Source: a virus. From it: 64,000 nucleotides of DNA. The notes beneath the pieces are model-generated. The model ran no database searches. It saw only the letters and a program-made list of their open reading frames with translations, and was not told the origin of the DNA. The stretch is from positions 1-64,000 of IMG/VR virus record IMGVR_UViG_3300010150_000009; one strand, 5' to 3'. Made by a program: the position numbers and the translations under genes. This document shows, piece by piece, positions 37,082-46,691 of the stretch (its first letter is position 1; each line of letters starts with the position of its first letter).

Positions 37082-37920
37082 TGCCCGATGATAAAGGCGT
37101 ATTATTATTTGCGTATGATAACGAATCAATAAGTTACACAAATCTCGCCATTATTTGTGCTTTGTTAGTACGCAAACATTTACCAGGAACAGGAATAGCG
37201 TTAGTTACTAACAATCCTGTCGATGGACCGTTTGACCACGTAATACATATTGATGCTGGCAATAGCGGAAGAAGAACGTTTAGAAACCCCGAGGGAGAAG
37301 TCGAAGAACTTACATGGCACAATAAAACTAGACCATTAGCATACGAATTGTCTCCATTCCAAAAAACTTTACTATTAGATGTAGACTATCTAATGTTTAA
37401 CAATTCGTTGCAAGGAATATTCGAAACACAAGAAGAGTTAGTATGCCATAAGAATGTGTTTGATATAACAGGTAAGAATAGTTTTATTGATGATAAGTTA
37501 TTGCATTGGAGTAGCATACCCATGCTGTGGGCAACCGTGTTATACTTTACTAAAGGAGAAACTGCTAAAACATTTTTCGATTTAGTGAGTACGGTAAAAG
37601 AAAATTATATGTATTATTACAATCTATATAATTTCAAGAAAGGGCCATACCGCAACGATTATGCTATAAGTATTGCATATAACCTTTTAAGTTTAGAAGG
37701 TTATTTCGACAACTCCCTCCTTACTTTACCTTCTCAGCATACTTTAACAGATGTTAGAGAAGATGGTATGGTAGTTTATGAGTTTGACAACGAAGTATCG
37801 ATGATACGCAATGCTAATTTACATATTATGAACAAGTATAGCATACTCGAACATGCTAATAGTATTATAAGATATGCAACACAGCCTACTTTAATCCATA
37901 CACCAAATGAAGAGAATTAA
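37081..37920 (+). CDS. GT-A glycosyltransferase-like protein
   Basis: The 279-residue protein begins with a Rossmann-like strand GVLLFAYDNESISYTNLAII and a second strand ALVTNNPVDG, then SPFQKTLLLDVDYLMFNN, in which DVD fits the DxD metal/nucleotide-sugar site of GT8-like GT-A enzymes (about residue 100). The distal RNDYAISIAYNLLSLEGY resembles the acceptor-side helix of that fold. It shares layout with the next gene (a KT...D.D strand, a variable region, then D.A.S.A..L), so the two are probably paralogues. Overlaps at both ends (1 bp and 14 bp) place it in the accessory operon. Sugar donor and acceptor are unknown. Confidence 0.6.
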   Translation: MPDDKGVLLFAYDNESISYTNLAIICALLVRKHLPGTGIALVTNNPVDGPFDHVIHIDAGNSGRRTFRNPEGEVEELTWHNKTRPLAYELSPFQKTLLLDVDYLMFNNSLQGIFETQEELVCHKNVFDITGKNSFIDDKLLHWSSIPMLWATVLYFTKGETAKTFFDLVSTVKENYMYYYNLYNFKKGPYRNDYAISIAYNLLSLEGYFDNSLLTLPSQHTLTDVREDGMVVYEFDNEVSMIRNANLHIMNKYSILEHANSIIRYATQPTLIHTPNEEN

Positions 37921-38770
37921 AGATCACAACGAACAACTAGGATATTTTACTTTTGTTCAAAACAATGAGACAACAGACTATTTAAAACTTGCTTACGCAT
38001 GTGGATTAAGTTTAAAGGCAACGCAACGTATAAACAAATTTGCCGTAGCAGTAGACGAAGCGACTAAACAGTGTTTAGAGGATAAGCACCACGAAGTGTT
38101 TGACTACGTTATAGACATACCGTGGGGAGATGAAAGCGAAGAAGATAGTTGGAAGTTAGGTAACGAGTGGAAAGCGTGGGCAATAACACCATTTAAAGAA
38201 ACAGTTAAGATAGACTGTGACTTAGTGTTTACGAGAAACATTGACCACTGGTGGACGTTTATGCGTGAGCAGGAAGTGCTTATTGCTACAAACGTTCGCA
38301 AGTTAGATGGAAGCATTGCTACATCGCGCAAATACAGAAAAGTATTTGATGAAAACGAACTGCCTAATGCGTATAGTGGGTTTATGTATTTTCGTTACGG
38401 CGAGGAAAGTTTAAAACTGTTTAAAACACTTAAATGGGTTTACAAGAACTGGAATACTGTAACAGAGAATATTAAAAACTGTAGAGACAGTAAACCCACA
38501 ACAGATGTTGCGTTAGCCATTGCGTTAGTATTACAGGAGCAAGAGTATACTGCTACTAACAGCGTATTGGATTATCCAACGTTTGTACATTTAAAGCCAA
38601 GCATTTTAGAGTGGCCCGAACAGCATAAGATAGAAGATGTTGTTAACATAAGTTATAGTGATAGCATTGGACTACTTATTGGTGTTGAGCCACAAATATA
38701 TCCAGTACATGGTGCTGAATGTAAGGAGTACTTGGCTGATAAAACAATAGAGTACTATGAAAGGACTTAA
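37907..38770 (+). CDS. GT-A glycosyltransferase-like protein, paralogue of the preceding gene
   Basis: The order of elements is the same as in the neighbour: GYFTFVQNNETTDYLKLAYA, then FAVAVDEATKQCL, then TPFKETVKIDCDLVFTRNID with DCD as the candidate DxD motif (about residue 103), then NAYSGFMYFRYGEESLKLFK and TTDVALAIALVLQEQEY. Sequence identity by eye is low, so the pair diverged long ago. The start overlaps the previous gene by 14 bp and the end overlaps the next by 14 bp. Membrane segments are absent, so it probably acts in the cytosol. Function beyond glycosyl transfer is not deducible. Confidence 0.55.
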   Translation: MKRIKDHNEQLGYFTFVQNNETTDYLKLAYACGLSLKATQRINKFAVAVDEATKQCLEDKHHEVFDYVIDIPWGDESEEDSWKLGNEWKAWAITPFKETVKIDCDLVFTRNIDHWWTFMREQEVLIATNVRKLDGSIATSRKYRKVFDENELPNAYSGFMYFRYGEESLKLFKTLKWVYKNWNTVTENIKNCRDSKPTTDVALAIALVLQEQEYTATNSVLDYPTFVHLKPSILEWPEQHKIEDVVNISYSDSIGLLIGVEPQIYPVHGAECKEYLADKTIEYYERT

Positions 38771-39146
38771 TGAGTTTTTAGAAGCATTGGAAGGCTTTGA
38801 CTATAGTGAAAAGGAAAAGCCAGACTATTGCTTATACTATGATGACGCAGGTAAAATATACGAGGCATCGCCAGAAGAAAGAGAAGAATTAAGTTATATA
38901 AAAGTTCCATGGAACTGGCCAGAGAATAACTTTATCACTGACTGGACTGTCGAAGATGGTAAGTTAAAGCCTATAGAAAAACATAGCAGTTCAGCGTCAA
39001 AGTATAGACAAGTAACACACGCTTCGGAGTTAGATCATAGTCAACCAGTTTTAGTAACAGAGAAGGATCATAGGTTAATTAAACATGTCATTGATCCAGA
39101 TCAGGTGATGTTTAATAGAGACGAAAGTTATTATCAATTACAATAA
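38757..39146 (+). CDS. Unknown 129-aa acidic protein
   Basis: Begins inside the end of the glycosyltransferase-like gene (14-bp overlap). The acidic N-terminus, with KPDYCLYYDDAGKIYEASPE and YIKVPWNWPENNFITDWTVE, recalls short phage proteins that resemble fibre-chaperone or DUF-type sequences. The C-terminal HRLIKHVIDPDQVMFNRDES is well ordered in character. No known motif was recognised. Confidence 0.55.
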   Translation: MKGLNEFLEALEGFDYSEKEKPDYCLYYDDAGKIYEASPEEREELSYIKVPWNWPENNFITDWTVEDGKLKPIEKHSSSASKYRQVTHASELDHSQPVLVTEKDHRLIKHVIDPDQVMFNRDESYYQLQ

Positions 39147-39169
39147 GAGAAACAAAATAGGAATCAATA

Positions 39170-39397
39170 ATGGTAACAAAACACGCAAAATATCCTTGGG
39201 AAGCACAGCAAGGAGAAGTAATTAAAAACAAAGAATTTAAAGAAGCAGTTAAAATTTACAGGACTGTTAAAGAGTGGTGCCAAACAAACTGTAAAGGTGA
39301 GTTTAAAGTAGACGATAAAGTTTACGCTGATGGAGTTAGAGTAACATTTAGGCGTCCAACAGAAGCAAAGTTATTTGAGGAAACATTTAATGACTGA
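39170..39397 (+). CDS. Unknown 75-aa protein
   Basis: A clear AGGAA lies before the ATG. The sequence is Lys/Glu-rich, with IYRTVKEWCQTNCKGEFKVD and YADGVRVTFRRPTEAKLFEE, suggesting a small alpha/beta fold. The next gene's ATG overlaps its stop (ATGACTGA), so both are co-translated. Not recognised. Confidence 0.55.
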   Translation: MVTKHAKYPWEAQQGEVIKNKEFKEAVKIYRTVKEWCQTNCKGEFKVDDKVYADGVRVTFRRPTEAKLFEETFND

Positions 39398-40316
39398 GAT
39401 AGTTGATGTGGCAGATTTAGACTGCATCTACTTAACATATGATGAACCACAGAAGGACGAGTTTTGGGCTAAGATACTTAACATGGTTCCGTGGGCAAAA
39501 CACGTAGATGGTGTTTATGGATCCGATGCGGCACACAAAGCGGCGGCAGAGGCAAGTGACACAGAACGTTTTGTTTTAATCGACGGAGACAATATGCCTG
39601 ACCCGGAGTTCTTTAACCTGCAACTTACAATAGATGACGCTACAAAGGATTGTGTTTTTAGATGGAAAGGACGCAATATTATAAACGGACTAATGTATGG
39701 CAATGGTGGGTTAAGTTGTTGGCCAGTTGAGTTTGTAATGAATATGAAGTCACATGAAAACACTGATGGCAGAGATGAAACATTGGTTGAATTTTGCTTT
39801 GATGACAATTACAAGGCAATGCATAACTGTTATAGCACAACATATCCAAATGGATCAGAATTACACGCATGGCGAGCAGGGTTTAGAGAAGGCGTCAAAA
39901 TGGTGTTAGACCAAGGCAAGCGTCCTGATCTTGACACATTTGAAAAAGCAATTCACGCACGTAACTACGACAATCTATGCATCTGGCAAACTGTTGGACG
40001 CGATATTGAACACGGCAATTGGGCAATATATGGAGCACGTTTAGGCACATTTTTAACTATGCTTACAGACTGGAACTATGTAAATGTAAGAGACTTTAAG
40101 TATCTCACAGAAATGTTTAACGCAGAATACGCATCTAAGGATCCAGAACAAGAAGCAAAGTTACTAGGCGAAATACTACAAAACAAACTAGGTATGCCTA
40201 TATGCGAAATGGATGCTGAAGCAAGTAAGTTTTTCAAAGCACATTATAGCACACATACTAACTACGACATTATGATACAAGAGTTGGATGTAATACGTCA
40301 AATTGAAGGCTGGTAA
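39390..40316 (+). CDS. Glycosyltransferase-like protein with LIDGDN motif
   Basis: The ATG at 39390 is chosen over the upstream TTG because GAGG stands 10 nt before it and the frame overlaps the previous stop. The N-terminus is a GT-A-like module: CIYLTYDEPQKDEFWAKILN, VDGVYGSDAAHKAAAEASDT and RFVLIDGDNMPDPEFFNLQL, with DGD as the probable metal-binding triplet (about residue 71). Further conserved-looking stretches are MYGNGGLSCWPVEFVMNMKS and ELHAWRAGFREGVKM. The same arrangement, without DGD, ends the 1,011-residue repeat protein at 57191. I infer sugar transfer; the donor is unknown. The stop overlaps the first radical SAM gene by one base. Confidence 0.55.
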   Translation: MTEIVDVADLDCIYLTYDEPQKDEFWAKILNMVPWAKHVDGVYGSDAAHKAAAEASDTERFVLIDGDNMPDPEFFNLQLTIDDATKDCVFRWKGRNIINGLMYGNGGLSCWPVEFVMNMKSHENTDGRDETLVEFCFDDNYKAMHNCYSTTYPNGSELHAWRAGFREGVKMVLDQGKRPDLDTFEKAIHARNYDNLCIWQTVGRDIEHGNWAIYGARLGTFLTMLTDWNYVNVRDFKYLTEMFNAEYASKDPEQEAKLLGEILQNKLGMPICEMDAEASKFFKAHYSTHTNYDIMIQELDVIRQIEGW

Positions 40317-41758
40317 TGGAACTATATAAAGACAATAAGGGCGACAAAGTAGAAGTAAAAGACGGAAAATTTAAATCCGACTTTTATAAAAGTGCCGAAA
40401 ATATTAAAGAGCAGTTAGACTCTGTTTCGCCATCCTTTTGTCTTGCTAAATGGAACCAAGTTAGTTTACATTTGCCAACAGGATATAATAATAGTTGCTA
40501 TCATCCTCCACTCCATAAAATGGATGCAGAAGCAGTTAAAGTAAATCCATCCGCACTACACAACACGCAACACAAAAAAGAAATGCGTAAATTGATGATC
40601 AAAGGCGAACGTCCAAAAGAATGTCAGTACTGTTGGAACATAGAAGATACAGGACATATGAGCGACAGGCACTACAGAAGTGGTGAACCATGGGCACATA
40701 TGGACTTTGAAACTATACTTAACACGCCATGGGATGCAGATAAGAACCCACGCTATGTTGAGGTTAACTTTAACCATAACTGTAATCTAAAGTGTAGTTA
40801 CTGCTCACCTCAATTTAGCACGTCGTGGGAAAAGGAAACAAAACAATTTGGAGCATGGCCCACTAAAACTCCACATAACGCACCTGAACACTTTACAGGA
40901 AGCCGTGCTTGTATTCCCCACAGTCAATATAATCCATATGTAGAAGCATTTTGGAAATGGTGGCCTGATCTATATAAAGATTTAAAACACTTTAGAATGA
41001 CAGGCGGCGAACCTTTGATGGATAAAAATACTTACAAAGTATTTGATTACATTAACGCAAATCCAAAGAGTGACCTACACCTCAACGTAACAAGTAACTT
41101 CTCTGTGGAAGATAAACTGTTTGACAAATATATTGAAGCGATTAAACCCATTTGCTTAGATGAAAAAGTAGAACACTTTATGCAGTACATTAGTGTTGAT
41201 AGTTGGATGGAGCAAGCAGAATATATACGAAATGGCTTAGATTTTAATCGAATGTGGAATAACATCAATAGATTTTTAACAGAGATTCCATATAGAAACA
41301 GTGTTACATTTATCATTACGTATAATAATTTGAGTGTAACGGGTTTAGACAAACTGTTGTCAGCAATACACGGATTAAGACAAGCATATAGTGATACGTA
41401 TCAACGTATATGGTTTGATACTCCGCTACTAAGGCAACCAGCTTGGCAGAGCGTACAGTTATTGCCAGAGTCATACCAAATGATTCATGATGATAATGTA
41501 TGTTGGATGCTCGATAATATGGAGGACGAAAGCACAAGATTTAAAGGTTTTAAGGATTATGAAGTCCAACGTATGCAACGAGATTTAGCATGGTGGCAAG
41601 AAGGCAGTAAACTAGATGAGCAATATGTAAGAGATTGTAAAGCAGATTTTTATAGATTTTTTAACGAACACGATAAACGCAGAGGAACAAACTTCCTAGA
41701 AACTTTCCCGGAGATGGTAGATTGGTGGAAAGAATGTAAGAGGTTAGCACAGGCATGA
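40316..41758 (+). CDS. N-terminal-twitch radical SAM enzyme 1
   Basis: The radical SAM motif CNLKCSYC (Cys156, 160, 163) is preceded by an N-terminal Cys-rich twitch-like region with FCLAKW (Cys42), SCYHPP (Cys61) and CQYCW (Cys103/106), expected to hold an auxiliary Fe-S cluster. The SAM-binding GGEP (TGGEPLM) is near residue 230. The family ending reads RRGTNFLETFPEMVDWW. Enzymes of this architecture are thought to act on peptides or other large substrates; the target here is unknown. At 480 residues it is the longest of the set. It is most like the enzyme at 42775 (shared FC.AKW, C.HPP, LHNT/IHNT, EYCW). Its last four bases overlap the next gene (ATGA). Confidence 0.85.
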   Translation: MELYKDNKGDKVEVKDGKFKSDFYKSAENIKEQLDSVSPSFCLAKWNQVSLHLPTGYNNSCYHPPLHKMDAEAVKVNPSALHNTQHKKEMRKLMIKGERPKECQYCWNIEDTGHMSDRHYRSGEPWAHMDFETILNTPWDADKNPRYVEVNFNHNCNLKCSYCSPQFSTSWEKETKQFGAWPTKTPHNAPEHFTGSRACIPHSQYNPYVEAFWKWWPDLYKDLKHFRMTGGEPLMDKNTYKVFDYINANPKSDLHLNVTSNFSVEDKLFDKYIEAIKPICLDEKVEHFMQYISVDSWMEQAEYIRNGLDFNRMWNNINRFLTEIPYRNSVTFIITYNNLSVTGLDKLLSAIHGLRQAYSDTYQRIWFDTPLLRQPAWQSVQLLPESYQMIHDDNVCWMLDNMEDESTRFKGFKDYEVQRMQRDLAWWQEGSKLDEQYVRDCKADFYRFFNEHDKRRGTNFLETFPEMVDWWKECKRLAQA

Positions 41759-42774
41759 GAAATGACTTTAACTGGCCATTATGGCATTGGCATTTTGAAC
41801 TTACAAGTGCTTGTACATTAAAGTGTCCGCGTTGCTCTAGAACAGAAAAACCAGAAACATTAGTAATAGATAATTTAGATTTAAATTTTTTTAAAGAAAA
41901 CTTTACTAAAGATATTTTACAAGAAACGAAAAGAGTTACTTTTTGTGGCTATGACGGCGACCCAATTTACAACAAAGAATTTATAGAAATATGCGAATAC
42001 TTTAAAAGTAATAATCAAAAAGTAGAGTTAAATATTGTAACCAATGGTAGTTATAAAAAAACTGACTGGTGGTTAGAGTTAGGAAAAACCTTAAACAAAT
42101 ACGACCAAATTCATTTTAGTTTAGATGGCTATGATCAAGAAAGCAATGAGAAGTATAGAGTAAACAGTAATTGGAATAGTATAATAGAAGGAATAGAAAC
42201 ATTGCGTATTGGTCCCGTACGACTAGTGTGGGATATGATTTATTTTTCTTTTAATTATAAACACGTAGACCATATGGTAAATCTTGCACAGGAATTAGGC
42301 TTCGATGCAATGCGACAAACTAAAAGTAATAAGTTTAATTTCTTTTACGAGCACTACGACGATTCTTTAGATCCTATTAAAGAATATATTAGTGAGTCTG
42401 GTAGATACGAAAGTAATACAATACGTTTTACTGATAGAAAAATATACGACGACAGTTTTAAGACAGCAAGAGAAATATATAAAAAGCAAACACCAATTGG
42501 AGATATAACCCCGTATTGTTTTATAGGCACAAAGGGGTTGTTTGTAGACAGCAGAGGGTATTTTTATCCGTGCTGTTGGATTATAGATAGATATAATGAT
42601 AAAGCATACGCAGAGTGGCAAACAGAAGATAAAAATATAAAACAAAGTGGATTAGAGTCCGTTTTAAACACTAATTATTGGACACAGTTTATAGCCAATA
42701 TTCCCAAGTTAGATATATGCAAATTAAAGTGCAAATCAACAGAAATTAACGAAGAAACAGTAATGAGGTTCTAA
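41755..42774 (+). CDS. Radical SAM enzyme with C-terminal Cys-rich (SPASM/twitch-like) domain
   Basis: This is the odd member of the array: the radical SAM motif is near the N-terminus (FELTSACTLKCPRCSRTEKP, Cys20, 24, 27), there is no N-terminal twitch region, and the usual GGEP is replaced by FCGYDGDP. The C-terminal part has TPYCFIGTKGLFVDSRGYFY followed by PCCW and KLKCKS, a SPASM/twitch-like set of Cys for an auxiliary cluster. SPASM enzymes commonly modify peptides or carry out dehydrogenations. It lies between two N-twitch enzymes and overlaps the first by 4 bp, abutting the next directly. Confidence 0.85.
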   Translation: MRNDFNWPLWHWHFELTSACTLKCPRCSRTEKPETLVIDNLDLNFFKENFTKDILQETKRVTFCGYDGDPIYNKEFIEICEYFKSNNQKVELNIVTNGSYKKTDWWLELGKTLNKYDQIHFSLDGYDQESNEKYRVNSNWNSIIEGIETLRIGPVRLVWDMIYFSFNYKHVDHMVNLAQELGFDAMRQTKSNKFNFFYEHYDDSLDPIKEYISESGRYESNTIRFTDRKIYDDSFKTAREIYKKQTPIGDITPYCFIGTKGLFVDSRGYFYPCCWIIDRYNDKAYAEWQTEDKNIKQSGLESVLNTNYWTQFIANIPKLDICKLKCKSTEINEETVMRF

Positions 42775-44142
42775 ATGACATTAAGAAAACCCGGTAGAGA
42801 GACTGATTTAGAAGTAAAAAAGTGGCTAAATACTAATGTAAGTCCATCTTTTTGTATGGCAAAATGGAGGAACGCTACAATATGGTTAGGCAGTGGAATG
42901 ACGACAAGTTGTCATCATCCGCCCGCCCACGAAATAGATGTAACAGAACTTCAGTCAAATCCAGCAGCTATTCATAACACATCCCAAAAAAAGAAAGATC
43001 GACACAATATGCTAGTAGGACAGCGTCCTGCAGGTTGCGAATATTGTTGGAAGATTGAAGATATTGGGCCTGATTCGATTTCGGATCGTGTCCATAAGTC
43101 AGTCATTTATGACGAGGAGGATGTTAATTATGTTAAAAATAAGTTACCTACAGAGAATTTTGCTTTACGTACTCTCGAGGCCGCCTTTGACCGGACTTGT
43201 AACTTTGGTTGCTCTTATTGCAATCCTGCTTTTAGTAGCACCTGGGTAAAAGACATCAAAAAAGACGGCCCTTACGAAAATCTAATTAGCGATGGCCGTA
43301 ATCATTTCACTCATTCCCACCCTTCCGCTCAATTATATAAAAAGGATGAAAACAATCCGTATGTTGAAGCGTTCTGGAAGTGGTGGGATGAGGAATTACA
43401 TGAAACATTAGACGAACTCCGTATTACAGGTGGTGAACCATTGATGTCCGATGATGTATGGAAACTATTTGATAAGTTCAAAGAGGGCTCAGTTAAGCCA
43501 GACATGCGTCTCGCTATTAACAGTAACCTCGGAGGAAAAGACGATTTAATAAATCGATTCATAGAAAACGCACAATCTATTAAACATCTACATTTATACA
43601 CGAGTTGTGAATCAATGGGTCCACATGCAGAGTATATACGTGACGGATTAGAATGGAACAGGTGGGTAGATAACTGCCACAAAGTTTGTACAGATGGAAA
43701 TTTAGAAGGTTTCCATATGATGTGTACTATTAACGCATTGTGCTTAAACTCATTACCGGAGTTTTTACAACAGCAAATAGAATTTAAAGAGACATATGGA
43801 TCAGATCGTCCTACGTTTACACTGAACATTTTACGTTTTCCAAGTTTCCAATCTCCGTTAATATTGCCAAAAGAAACACTAGCAGAGTTTAGGGGAGATT
43901 TACAAAACTGGTATAGTAAAGCAAAAACCAATCCACTGTTACAGGAGATGGAACGCAATCATGTAGAGCGATTAATAGACTACTTGGATGTAGTGGAAAC
44001 GCCGCACAGTGATACATTTGAAAAGCCTGCGTTACACAATGACTTCTATCATTTTTATAAACAATACGATGAGCGTAGAGGAAAGAACTTTACAGAGACA
44101 TTCCCACGCCTAGCAGACTGGTATAATAGTTTAAATGGATAA
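42775..44142 (+). CDS. N-terminal-twitch radical SAM enzyme 2
   Basis: Radical SAM motif CNFGCSYC (Cys142, 146, 149); N-terminal FCMAKW, SCHHPPAHE and CEYCWKIED supply the extra Cys; ITGGEPLM is the SAM-binding loop; the end reads RRGKNFTETFPRLADWY. It forms a close pair with the enzyme at 40316 and differs from the four that follow, where the N-terminal Cys pattern is FC..PW...CCM. It starts at the base after the previous stop and overlaps the next gene by 8 bp. Confidence 0.85.
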   Translation: MTLRKPGRETDLEVKKWLNTNVSPSFCMAKWRNATIWLGSGMTTSCHHPPAHEIDVTELQSNPAAIHNTSQKKKDRHNMLVGQRPAGCEYCWKIEDIGPDSISDRVHKSVIYDEEDVNYVKNKLPTENFALRTLEAAFDRTCNFGCSYCNPAFSSTWVKDIKKDGPYENLISDGRNHFTHSHPSAQLYKKDENNPYVEAFWKWWDEELHETLDELRITGGEPLMSDDVWKLFDKFKEGSVKPDMRLAINSNLGGKDDLINRFIENAQSIKHLHLYTSCESMGPHAEYIRDGLEWNRWVDNCHKVCTDGNLEGFHMMCTINALCLNSLPEFLQQQIEFKETYGSDRPTFTLNILRFPSFQSPLILPKETLAEFRGDLQNWYSKAKTNPLLQEMERNHVERLIDYLDVVETPHSDTFEKPALHNDFYHFYKQYDERRGKNFTETFPRLADWYNSLNG

Positions 44143-45451
44143 AGGATATCTAAGCGAGGATACACCTCACAACAGTAAATCATTATTGCTTGATAGAAAT
44201 AAACAAAAACTAGAGCAACACCAATTTACTACAGAGCATTATAATTTACTAACGAGCAGTAAACACTTTTGTATGTTGCCGTGGTTACATTTACACGGCT
44301 GGACTGATGGTAATGCTTATCCTTGCTGTATGGCTGATATGGAAATTCCAGTGGGCAACTTACGGAAAAATACTTTTGAGGAAGTATGGAATGGCGAAAG
44401 CATGAAGCAACTTCGTCTCAATATGTTGCAAGACAAACCCAGTGACACTTGTAAAAAATGTTACGAATTAGAAAAGTCTTCTCTTTTTAGTTTACGTAAT
44501 GAAAGCAATAGAAACTTTGCATATGCTGTAGATTATATAGACAACACATATGAAGATGGCAGTGCAGATCCAAACATTTTTTATTGGGATATGCGATTTA
44601 GTAATCAATGTAATTTTAGTTGTAGAATGTGTGGGCCACAGTTTAGTAGTAGTTGGGCAAAAGAATCAAACAGTATGTACAATCGTAAAGTTCCAATTAT
44701 TAATTATACCCGCGGTAGTAAACAATTAAACTGGGAAATGGTAGAGCCGTATATAGATAACTTACATAAAATATACTTTGCTGGTGGCGAACCACTTATG
44801 ATGGAAGAGCACTGGCGTTTAATAGATGAACTACTAAAGCGTGGTAAAACAGACGTAGAACTTATTTACAACACGAACTTTAGTGAGACAAAGTATAAAA
44901 AGCGTAATATATTTGAAACATGGAAGGAGTTTGAACTCGTGTCTGTGGGTGCAAGTTTAGATGCAATGGGAGCAAGGGCAGAGTACATACGTAAAGGAAC
45001 TAAGTGGGACAATATTGTGCGTAACAGAGAAGAAATGTTATCTATATGTCCTACAGTAGACTTTTTTGCGAGTGCTACGCTACAGGCATTAAACGCATAC
45101 CATATAGTAGATTTTCATAATGAGTGGATACAACAAGGATTAATAGAAACATACGATTTTCACGTTAATGTGTTGCAAGGGCCAGAGTGGTACAGACTAA
45201 CTATTTTACCACAACAAATGAAAGAAGAAGTAGTACAATTATATGAAGACCATATAGAAAAAATAAACTTTAATGATGACATCATGAGAGCATCAAACGG
45301 GTTTACAGGAGCAATAAACTTCTTAAAACAAGAGGATAGAACAGACTTGCTACCAAAGTTTAGAGAAGAAATACGCAAGTATGACCAATACAGAAACGAA
45401 AACTTTGTTGAAACGTTTCCGGAACTAAAGGAACTAATGGATGGATTATAA
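44135..45451 (+). CDS. N-terminal-twitch radical SAM enzyme 3
   Basis: Radical SAM motif CNFSCRMC (Cys159, 163, 166), N-terminal FCMLPWLHLHGWTDGNAYPC followed by CM and CKKCYELE, then YFAGGEPLMMEEHW. The end is RNENFVETFPELKELMD. It is the closest relative of the next enzyme (both share YWD.RFSN.CNF, IYFAGGEPLMMEEHW and LIYNTNFSE), so this pair arose by tandem duplication. The start overlaps the preceding gene by 8 bp and the end overlaps the next by 11 bp. Confidence 0.85.
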   Translation: MDKGYLSEDTPHNSKSLLLDRNKQKLEQHQFTTEHYNLLTSSKHFCMLPWLHLHGWTDGNAYPCCMADMEIPVGNLRKNTFEEVWNGESMKQLRLNMLQDKPSDTCKKCYELEKSSLFSLRNESNRNFAYAVDYIDNTYEDGSADPNIFYWDMRFSNQCNFSCRMCGPQFSSSWAKESNSMYNRKVPIINYTRGSKQLNWEMVEPYIDNLHKIYFAGGEPLMMEEHWRLIDELLKRGKTDVELIYNTNFSETKYKKRNIFETWKEFELVSVGASLDAMGARAEYIRKGTKWDNIVRNREEMLSICPTVDFFASATLQALNAYHIVDFHNEWIQQGLIETYDFHVNVLQGPEWYRLTILPQQMKEEVVQLYEDHIEKINFNDDIMRASNGFTGAINFLKQEDRTDLLPKFREEIRKYDQYRNENFVETFPELKELMDGL

Positions 45452-46691
45452 CGAGAAAGCACCGCTATATGTTAAACTAGAAGATTTAACAGACAACGAG
45501 CGTATTGCATTAACAGAGAACGAAGCGTTTTGTATATACCCATGGACACATATACACGCCTATCCGGACAGCACTGTACACTTATGCTGTATGTCAGATA
45601 TGGACATGCCACTAGGAACACTTAAAGATACTACACTGGAAAATATATGGCATGGTGAGAAGATGCAAAGCATACGGCAAGATATGCTTGCAGGTAAAAA
45701 GTTAAAAGAGTGTAGCAAGTGTTACGAACAGGATCGCAATGGCTTTATGAGCGGTAGAGTAAGTGCCAATAAACACTTCGGGCATCACATTAACAAAGCA
45801 AACACAGTAGATCCAGAGTTTGAGATTATATATTGGGACGTAAGGTTTAGCAATTTGTGTAACTTTAGATGTAGAACTTGCGGCCCATTGTTTAGCAGTA
45901 ACTGGTATCAAGACTATGAGAAGTTACACGGCAGTAAGCCTGACCATCCAAAAATAATCCGCTGTGGCGATACAAAAGACTTTTATCGAGAAGCAAAACG
46001 CCATATGCCATACGTAGAGCAAATATACTTTGCTGGTGGCGAACCACTTATGATGGAAGAGCACTGGAAGATCATTGAAGAACTAATACGTTTAGAACGC
46101 TTTGATGTAAAGTTAATTTATAATACAAACTTTAGCGAATTGCGTTATAAGAAACAAGATGTATTAGAGATGTGGAAGTTGTTTAATAGTGTAAGCATTG
46201 GAGCAAGTTTAGATGGAATGGGACCACGCGGTGAATACATACGCAAAGAAACTGTATGGGACCAAACAGAGCGTAACAGAGAACGCATGTTAGAAATATG
46301 CCCTAACGTAGACTTTTATATTAGTTGTACGTTAAGCATACTAAACAGTTTCCATATGCCGGACTTCCATAGAGATTGGATGGACAAAGGATTTATTAAC
46401 GCACAAGACTTTAACATTAATATATTAATGAATCCACCACACTATCGTATAGACAATCTACCAAATAATCTTAAGGAAAAACTAGTCGCTAAATACAAGG
46501 AGCATATTGAATACATTAGACCGTTGGACGGCTTGCAACGAGCAACGAACGGTTATGAAAGTGCTATTAACTTCATTAATCAAACTGCTAACGAACAATT
46601 GCTACAAGACTTCTTAAAACTTACAGCACAAATAGATGCAATACGAGATGAGAATTTTAAGGAAACATTTCCGGAACTAATCCAATTATGA
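45441..46691 (+). CDS. N-terminal-twitch radical SAM enzyme 4
   Basis: Radical SAM motif CNFRCRTC (Cys140, 144, 147), N-terminal FCIYPWTHIHAYPDSTVHLC followed by CM and CSKCYEQD, and IYFAGGEPLMMEEHW. The end RDENFKETFPELIQL keeps the family signature. It is the shortest twitch member (416 residues). Near-identical DNA over the GGEP block with enzyme 3 (44771-44815 and 46027-46071) points to a recent duplication or gene conversion. Confidence 0.85.
   Translation: MDYNEKAPLYVKLEDLTDNERIALTENEAFCIYPWTHIHAYPDSTVHLCCMSDMDMPLGTLKDTTLENIWHGEKMQSIRQDMLAGKKLKECSKCYEQDRNGFMSGRVSANKHFGHHINKANTVDPEFEIIYWDVRFSNLCNFRCRTCGPLFSSNWYQDYEKLHGSKPDHPKIIRCGDTKDFYREAKRHMPYVEQIYFAGGEPLMMEEHWKIIEELIRLERFDVKLIYNTNFSELRYKKQDVLEMWKLFNSVSIGASLDGMGPRGEYIRKETVWDQTERNRERMLEICPNVDFYISCTLSILNSFHMPDFHRDWMDKGFINAQDFNINILMNPPHYRIDNLPNNLKEKLVAKYKEHIEYIRPLDGLQRATNGYESAINFINQTANEQLLQDFLKLTAQIDAIRDENFKETFPELIQL

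Noticed and set aside
43329-43958. 209-aa minus-strand frame inside a radical SAM gene
   Set aside because: Antisense shadow of the 42775 gene; Ser/Cys-rich translation without known motifs or ribosome binding site.
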